A program made the translations under genes and the position numbers. Positions 59,802-64,000 of a stretch of DNA of 64,000 bases are shown piece after piece. The number at the start of each line of letters is the position of its first letter. Positions within the stretch are counted from its first letter, which is position 1. The notes under the pieces were generated by a model. The model saw only the letters and a program-made list of their open reading frames with translations. It did no database searches and was not told the origin of the DNA. Location of the stretch: positions 1-64,000 of the forward strand of contig JAJFFD010000168.1 in NCBI GenBank assembly GCA_021776805.1. Reading direction: 5' to 3'. This DNA comes from Planctomycetota bacterium. GTDB lineage: Bacteria; Planctomycetota; UBA1135; UBA2386.

Positions 59802-61952
59802 CTACTTCACATAGAGATCAACCGGGTTGGTGGCGATTGGTCCGAACTGGCCTTGCACGATCACGGCCGTGGAGAGGCGCAGGCCTCGCAAGCTGGCATG
59901 GATACTGTGCTCGCCCAAGAGCAGCCAGGCTTCCGCATCGCCATCCTCTGAGAGCAGGCCGGACATTCCGGCCAAGAGAGGAGACTTGGAGTGCAGGAAG
60001 TCCCTGGTTACCTGATCTTCGACCAGGCGCAGGGGGTCCGTGCCGGACATTTGCTGGTGGTGGTCAGCCGTGCCAGATGCACTGAAGTACACTTGGTAGG
60101 GTCTGCCCGCTAATCCCGGTGGGGCCTCAATGCTATAGCGGATGTTCCTGGGGTCTTCGATGTCGAAGCTAACCTGCGAGATCGATAGGGCTGGTTGGAC
60201 AGTGCTACGCATCGGAAGGTCGAACCAAGATAGGCGCGCTGGGCTGTGCTCGATGCGGTAACTGAAGTCGTTGAAGTAGGGAGCAACCCAGAGATTCTCC
60301 TGCTGCCCGAAGGTGCGAAGGGTCAGGTTCTCGATTCTCAGTCTGATGCTTTCGCCGGCAAGGATGATCGCGTTGGTTGTGATCATCTTGATCTGAACAT
60401 TGTCCGTGGTCGCATCATTGTTTGCTGGATGCCACCGGTCGCCTCGCACCAGGGCCATACCGCTTGCGAGGAAGCGTTCCGTCCCGTTGGCTGATACCTG
60501 GTAGAGCGCTGCATGGACCTGGTAGGTATCGCTACTGGCTGAAATCAGCAGGCTCACCCTTGGCGAACCGGCTAGTTCAACATCCTCTTCGAGAGCGGGC
60601 GTATCGTACTGCACCGATGAGAGGGGGATTCGTTCCATGGTCGGGCCAGCCTCAGCTCTTGCGTCGGTCACATAGGCTGACATGTCGAAGCCCTCGTCCA
60701 CGACTTGCTTGACCAGGTCACGTGGCTCTTGGCCCTGAGGAGGAGTGGTGGAGAGTCTGTTCTCTTCGCGTAGGAAGAAACGCTGCATGCTCGTGTGCGC
60801 CGGCGGCCAGTCGTCATGGTGTCGGTTCCAGATCATCTCCAGCGGATCCGCGTAGAGATCACGAGTTGCAGCCACTACGCCGGTGACGAAGACAGCATCC
60901 CTATCGATGCCTGTTTCCTCGCCTTTGAGAAACCGGGCCATCCAGCGATCCCAGTTGTTCACGTGCTGCTGGACCTGATTCATGTTCAGCACGAGTTCGT
61001 GGCCCCAGGTTGGGCCGAGGAAGGCGCGCCCAGGTGTGCTGTCCGGCAGTTTCTGGATGGCTTCGACGACTCCGTCAGCACCAGCCCAGGCATCGTTCCA
61101 GCCCAGTTGTGCGTAGATCGGGACGTCTGAGCTCTGCAGCAGCTCGATGTCTCGACGGAATTCACTCTGGTCGATCAGTCGCGCCGCAGCCTCAAAGTCC
61201 TCACGGAGAATCGCGGATCGCAGAGCATCCCCGAACTCGGGGAGATAGTTCACGTTCTGTTCGACGAAGAGGGACTTGAGCGTCGAGTTTTGGACCGCGC
61301 TGTGTTGGGGGAAGGGTACTTCGGAGGTGAATGGCGGCATCAGGTTGGGTGTTACCGCCTTGAACTCGGGAAAGCGGAGCAAGCCTCGCGAGTTAGCAGG
61401 CAGATCTCTGCCCGACCATGCCGCTGCCGCCCAGGCATGTGCACCGCCCTGACTGAGGCCTGTCAGGCCGAGGCGATCCGTGTCGGCGAGAGGTGCCAGG
61501 CCCCGTCCGTAGCGCTCTTCCAAGAAGGCGACGATTTCCACCAGGTCCAGACGCTCGGCTTCCCCGATCAGCTCAGTGCCCATATGCGCCGGGCTGAGTT
61601 CCCGAAAGGAGCCCTGGCCACGCACATCGTAGGCGGCGCTCAGGAATCCACGGGCTGCCCAGTTGTTCGCGTAGCCAATCTCGTCCTTGCGAGTTCCACC
61701 CAAGCCGTGCACCACGATGACCACGGGCCATCCCAGGGGTCCGGGCCTGTCCTCCGGGTAGCGGAGGTCGATCTTGGTGCGGCCGCCATCCGAGTAGGCC
61801 ACCTCCACATCGAGCTCTTCGGCGACCTCGAATCCAGAGGGTGGCGGCTGCGGGTCTAGCCTTTGCGCGGGGAGTGAGGTGAGGGAAAGAGTTGAGAGGA
61901 GGACAGGAGCGAGAACTGATCCGAACTTGGCGGACGACTGGTGTCGATGCAT
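59802..61952 (-). CDS. Secreted S15/CocE-like alpha/beta hydrolase (X-Pro dipeptidyl peptidase family)
   Basis: 716 aa with a signal peptide ending 'LSLTSLPAQ'. The hydrolase core has 'PVVIVVHGLGGTRKDEIGY', the nucleophile Ser in 'GLTGLSQGGAHAW', the acidic region 'YAQLGWNDAWAGAD' and His in 'GPTWGHELV'. A jelly-roll C-terminal domain starts near residue 470 ('VELAGSPRVSLLISASS...YQVHAALYQV'). Peptidase or esterase; substrate unknown. Confidence 0.8.
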   Translation of the reverse strand: MHRHQSSAKFGSVLAPVLLSTLSLTSLPAQRLDPQPPPSGFEVAEELDVEVAYSDGGRTKIDLRYPEDRPGPLGWPVVIVVHGLGGTRKDEIGYANNWAARGFLSAAYDVRGQGSFRELSPAHMGTELIGEAERLDLVEIVAFLEERYGRGLAPLADTDRLGLTGLSQGGAHAWAAAAWSGRDLPANSRGLLRFPEFKAVTPNLMPPFTSEVPFPQHSAVQNSTLKSLFVEQNVNYLPEFGDALRSAILREDFEAAARLIDQSEFRRDIELLQSSDVPIYAQLGWNDAWAGADGVVEAIQKLPDSTPGRAFLGPTWGHELVLNMNQVQQHVNNWDRWMARFLKGEETGIDRDAVFVTGVVAATRDLYADPLEMIWNRHHDDWPPAHTSMQRFFLREENRLSTTPPQGQEPRDLVKQVVDEGFDMSAYVTDARAEAGPTMERIPLSSVQYDTPALEEDVELAGSPRVSLLISASSDTYQVHAALYQVSANGTERFLASGMALVRGDRWHPANNDATTDNVQIKMITTNAIILAGESIRLRIENLTLRTFGQQENLWVAPYFNDFSYRIEHSPARLSWFDLPMRSTVQPALSISQVSFDIEDPRNIRYSIEAPPGLAGRPYQVYFSASGTADHHQQMSGTDPLRLVEDQVTRDFLHSKSPLLAGMSGLLSEDGDAEAWLLLGEHSIHASLRGLRLSTAVIVQGQFGPIATNPVDLYVK

Positions 61953-62275
61953 GGAGACCTCACTTGAGAACTGCTGCTCACTGAGGCGGGTCTGGTGATC
62001 CTTTCCAGCTTCCCGGTTGGTCTAGGAAAGACCGAGAGTAGAGGTGTGCTCTTGGCGACTCGAATTGCACGAGCGCCTCGAGCTCAGGGAAGTTGCCTCA
62101 CGAGCATGCGGCGGATCGATTTTTAGCCCGGGAAGACTGCCATTGCCAGGAAAGCCTCTTACGCCCGAACCCCCATGGCAGTGCAGTTTCCGTGCAGGAG
62201 AGAGGAATGCGGTGCTCTCGATTGGGACCTTTCGCTCCTGCGCTCAGAGCCTTACGACTCCGGATCATGCGGGCA
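61953..62275. other. 323-bp intergenic stretch with no recognised feature
   Basis: It lies between the start of the S15-like gene and the end of the next minus-strand gene. No reading frame with normal features, RNA gene or strong hairpin was seen; the promoter of the S15-like gene should be here. Confidence 0.4.
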
Positions 62276-62707
62276 TCACTTCATCAGAGCTTCGAAGTCG
62301 GAAAGTCGACGGGCGGCATCTACTCGAGCCGCTTGCTTCTCGTCGAGCAGAGTCTGCCAATGCTCGGCCATTTCGGGCTGGGGATCCAAGCGTGCCTGGG
62401 TCCTGGTTTGCCGCAGATCCTCCTCCGCTTGCTCCAATTCACGTTTCAGTCTCCGTCTATAGTCACGCGCGTTCCTTTCGCCGTTTTGGCGAGCGATGCG
62501 CCGGGCCTCCGACCGTGAACTGGCCGCCCCCTCCCTCGAGCTGGCTTCCGGCTCCCTCTGGGCGGGGGGCGTTCCATCGGACACTCCCTCCCAGTTGGCG
62601 AGGAGATACCAGGCCAGGAGGGGAATCAGCAGAAGGCAGAGCAGGAAGGCGAGGACTCCCCAGTCGGGCTTTCGATCGCTGTCACGGTTCGCTGGCCCGG
62701 TTTCCAT
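62276..62707 (-). CDS. Single-pass membrane protein with coiled coil, unknown
   Basis: 143 aa from ATG 62707 ('METGPANRDSDRKPDWGVLAFLLCLLLIPLLAWYLL'). A single membrane helix is followed by a highly charged coiled-coil-like region ('RDYRRRLKRELEQAEEDLRQTRTQ'). Convention-free family; divergent from the selenoprotein candidate, 143 nt apart. Confidence 0.6.
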   Translation of the reverse strand: METGPANRDSDRKPDWGVLAFLLCLLLIPLLAWYLLANWEGVSDGTPPAQREPEASSREGAASSRSEARRIARQNGERNARDYRRRLKRELEQAEEDLRQTRTQARLDPQPEMAEHWQTLLDEKQAARVDAARRLSDFEALMK

Positions 62708-62840
62708 GGTCCCATTCTGCTCGCTGAGCTGCGGAGCAGGGTTTTTTTGATGAACTTGACCAGCCCGGCGGCGCCTCCGCTCGCCGGACTTCGTAGTGTG
62801 GTCCCGACCAGGGGCAGCTGGGCCTCCTGGCGCGATCAAC

Positions 62841-62844
62841 AGGA
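62841..62844 (+). promoter_or_regulatory. Shine-Dalgarno AGGA for the Sec candidate gene
   Basis: AGGA lies 6 nt before ATG 62851 and supports that start. Confidence 0.6.
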
Positions 62845-62850
62845 ATACGA

Positions 62851-63792
62851 ATGACCGTAACTTCGAAATCAATCATCACCCTGCTTGCTGCAGCAAGTCT
62901 AGCTGGCTCTGCCTGCGCCCAAGGTTCCCAGGAGGATCTGGTCGCCAAGCGCGAGGCAAAACTGGCCGCCGACTGGATCAAACTGGCCGATTGGGTCCTC
63001 GACTACGACGAGGCCAGGGCCAAGGCCAAGGAGACTGGCAAGCCCATCTTTGCCTACTTTACGCGCTCGTACTCGGCTTGACCGCCCTGCAAGTCCCTCG
63101 AGAGCGGTGCGCTCTCGAACCCAGAGTTCGCAGAATTCGGCAAGTCGGTGGTGCTCTTCCTGCACAACACTTCGAGGGTGGATGACGAGCCCTATCCAAA
63201 CCTTCTGCAAGAGAAGGGTGGGGGTGGCTTCCCCTTCTTGGTGATGCTCGATGCCGATGGCGAAGTCATCGCCCCCCACAAGGGTGCGAGGAGTGTCGAG
63301 GCCTTCGCGAAGACTGCCGAGGCCAGTCTCGCCTATGCAGATCTCAAGGCTCGCTACGACGCAGGCGACAAGACAGCCACTCTGGGCTACTTGATGGCCG
63401 CCCTCGACCTGGGCGCGGTCAAGCTGGCTGAGGCAAACAAGATCTACTCGCAGGTGGACGAGAAAGAACTCGACCAGGCGCAGCGCGACGAGATCAAGGC
63501 GAGGCTATGGAGTGCGGAGTATCAGGAGATCTTGGGCACCGTGAGCTCCCTCGAGAACGCGGTTGCTGCCGGCAAGGGCTTCAAAGCGATGCTCGATGCG
63601 GGCTTCAAGCCGGACGATGGTCAGCATCCGAATGTTTGGGCGATGGTAAGCTACTACGCGACTGACTCGAAGAACGCGGATCTCCTCGCCGAGGCCATCA
63701 AGGAGTTTGCGGAGACCAAGGCGAATTCGCGTTTCAAGGACCCGAATCTCCAGCGCATGAAGGATGCCCTGGCAGAGATGCAAAAGAAGTAG
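62851..63792 (+). CDS. Secreted thioredoxin-fold protein with in-frame TGA, candidate selenoprotein (UPPC)
   Basis: 313 residues if TGA at 63079-63081 is read as selenocysteine (codon 77). A signal peptide ('IITLLAAASLAGSACAQ') precedes a helix ('WIKLADWVLDYDEARAKAKETGKP'). The thioredoxin core starts 'IFAYFTRSYSA', then U77-P-P-C80, 'KSLESGALSNPEFAEFGKSVVLFLH' and 'GGGGFPFLVMLDADGEVIAPHKG', with the cis-Pro region in 'FPFLV'. The rest is helical. The frame continues without other stops to TAG 63790-63792 and coding quality is equal on both sides. A hairpin resembling a bacterial SECIS follows the TGA. Alternative: nonsense mutation or base-call error of a Cys codon. Confidence 0.75.
63098..63118 (+). 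promoter_or_regulatory. Candidate bacterial SECIS hairpin
   Basis: TCGAGAGCG (63098-63106) pairs perfectly with CGCTCTCGA (63110-63118), loop GTG; one pair less gives loop GGTGC at 63106-63110. The stem starts 16 nt after the TGA and the loop 24 nt after it, inside the 16-37 nt range used for bacterial SECIS searches, and a G leads the loop as required. Confidence 0.65.
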
Positions 63793-63810
63793 CCCTGAGG
63801 GGCATGGACC

Positions 63811-64000
63811 ATGATCAATTCACGCAGCAATCAGCTCGTCGCCATGATTCTCGGCGGCGGGATTCTAGCCCTCCCGCTCAGCGCGCAGTCGCGCCTGAGC
63901 CAGGAGGAGCTGATCGAGAGACGAGACGCCAAGATGGCCGAAGAGTTCATCCAGAACGCAAACTGGATCTTGGACTACGATGCCGCCAGGGCGCAGGCGA
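63811..64000 (+). CDS. Tandem paralogue of the thioredoxin-fold candidate, cut by window end
   Basis: The frame from ATG 63811 is open to base 64000 (63 codons). A GAGGGG ribosome site lies 8 nt upstream. The signal peptide ('MINSRSNQLVAMILGGGILA...SAQ') is followed by 'EELIERRDAKMAEEFIQNANWILDYDAARAQA', clearly similar to 'EDLVAKREAKLAADWIKLADWVLDYDEARAKA' of the preceding gene. The active-site region lies beyond the window, so it is unknown whether it carries TGA or a Cys codon. Confidence 0.8.
   Translation, partial: MINSRSNQLVAMILGGGILALPLSAQSRLSQEELIERRDAKMAEEFIQNANWILDYDAARAQA

Noticed and set aside
1-64000. CRISPR arrays, rRNA genes, prophage or complete insertion sequences
   Set aside because: No regularly spaced repeats, rRNA segments, phage structural genes or IS-type terminal repeats were seen; the RAYT gene is the only transposase-like gene.

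Overview
The window looks like a chromosomal segment from a GC-rich (roughly 60%), Gram-negative-type bacterium, most probably a deep-branching member of the Planctomycetota. The lineage signals are a Ser/Thr kinase paired with an ECF-type sigma factor, a second ECF factor beside a TPR protein, a DUF1570-like secreted metalloprotease, many small lipoproteins, and several large secreted proteins that appear to share one lineage-type C-terminal beta-sandwich. The placement is inferred from gene content only; no rRNA gene is present.

Layout. 1-4.6 kb (minus): a secreted beta-helix protein running off the left edge and a transmembrane kinase, divergent from an ECF sigma factor whose start codon overlaps the kinase start. 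5.4-7.2 kb (minus): metalloprotease and lipoprotein. 7.3-13.1 kb: acyl-CoA carboxylase beta subunit (mccB-like), radical SAM protein, DMT exporter, enoyl-CoA hydratase and M28 peptidase. 13.2-20.7 kb (minus): secreted protein, hot-dog thioesterase, PuuD-like membrane protein, then a MoxR-DUF58-transglutaminase-TraB/GumN operon. 20.9-25.5 kb (plus): glycosyltransferase, isocitrate dehydrogenase, and biotin carboxylase plus biotin carrier, which together look like a split mccA. 25.5-29.4 kb: a RAYT transposase with repeats, a phosphotransacetylase and a two-gene AtuA pair. 29.4-34.8 kb: queuosine-precursor transporter, unknown membrane protein, GrxD-BolA pair and two secreted proteins. 34.9-42.7 kb: ispH, NAD synthetase, an epimerase/adenine-methylase/RbfA-like operon, an aminotransferase and a MaoC hydratase. 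42.7-50.9 kb: a beta-propeller/gamma-glutamyltransferase fusion, pyruvate carboxylase and an Old Yellow Enzyme. 51-55.3 kb (plus): lipoprotein, HAD hydrolase, membrane protein, XdhC, TPR protein and PlsC acyltransferase. 55.3-64 kb: second ECF-TPR pair, UDP-glucose dehydrogenase, lipoprotein, phosphohistidine phosphatase, tRNA-Val, a secreted S15-like hydrolase, and finally a thioredoxin-fold gene interrupted by an in-frame TGA followed by a tandem paralogue cut by the window end.

Metabolic theme. mccB, split mccA, enoyl-CoA hydratase, MaoC hydratase, AtuA and thioesterase genes fit branched-chain or short acyl-CoA degradation feeding the TCA cycle (icd, pyc).

Most exciting observation. At 62851-63792 a secreted thioredoxin-fold protein continues in frame through TGA at 63079-63081, giving a U-P-P-C redox motif. 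A perfect 9-bp hairpin with a G-led loop starts 16 nt after the TGA. This is a strong candidate for a selenoprotein with a bacterial SECIS element, next to a duplicated paralogue. Other notable points are four secreted proteins that seem to share a C-terminal domain, opposite genes sharing palindromic CTAG stops or a CATG start, and three genes with no ATG/GTG/TTG where their protein families begin.
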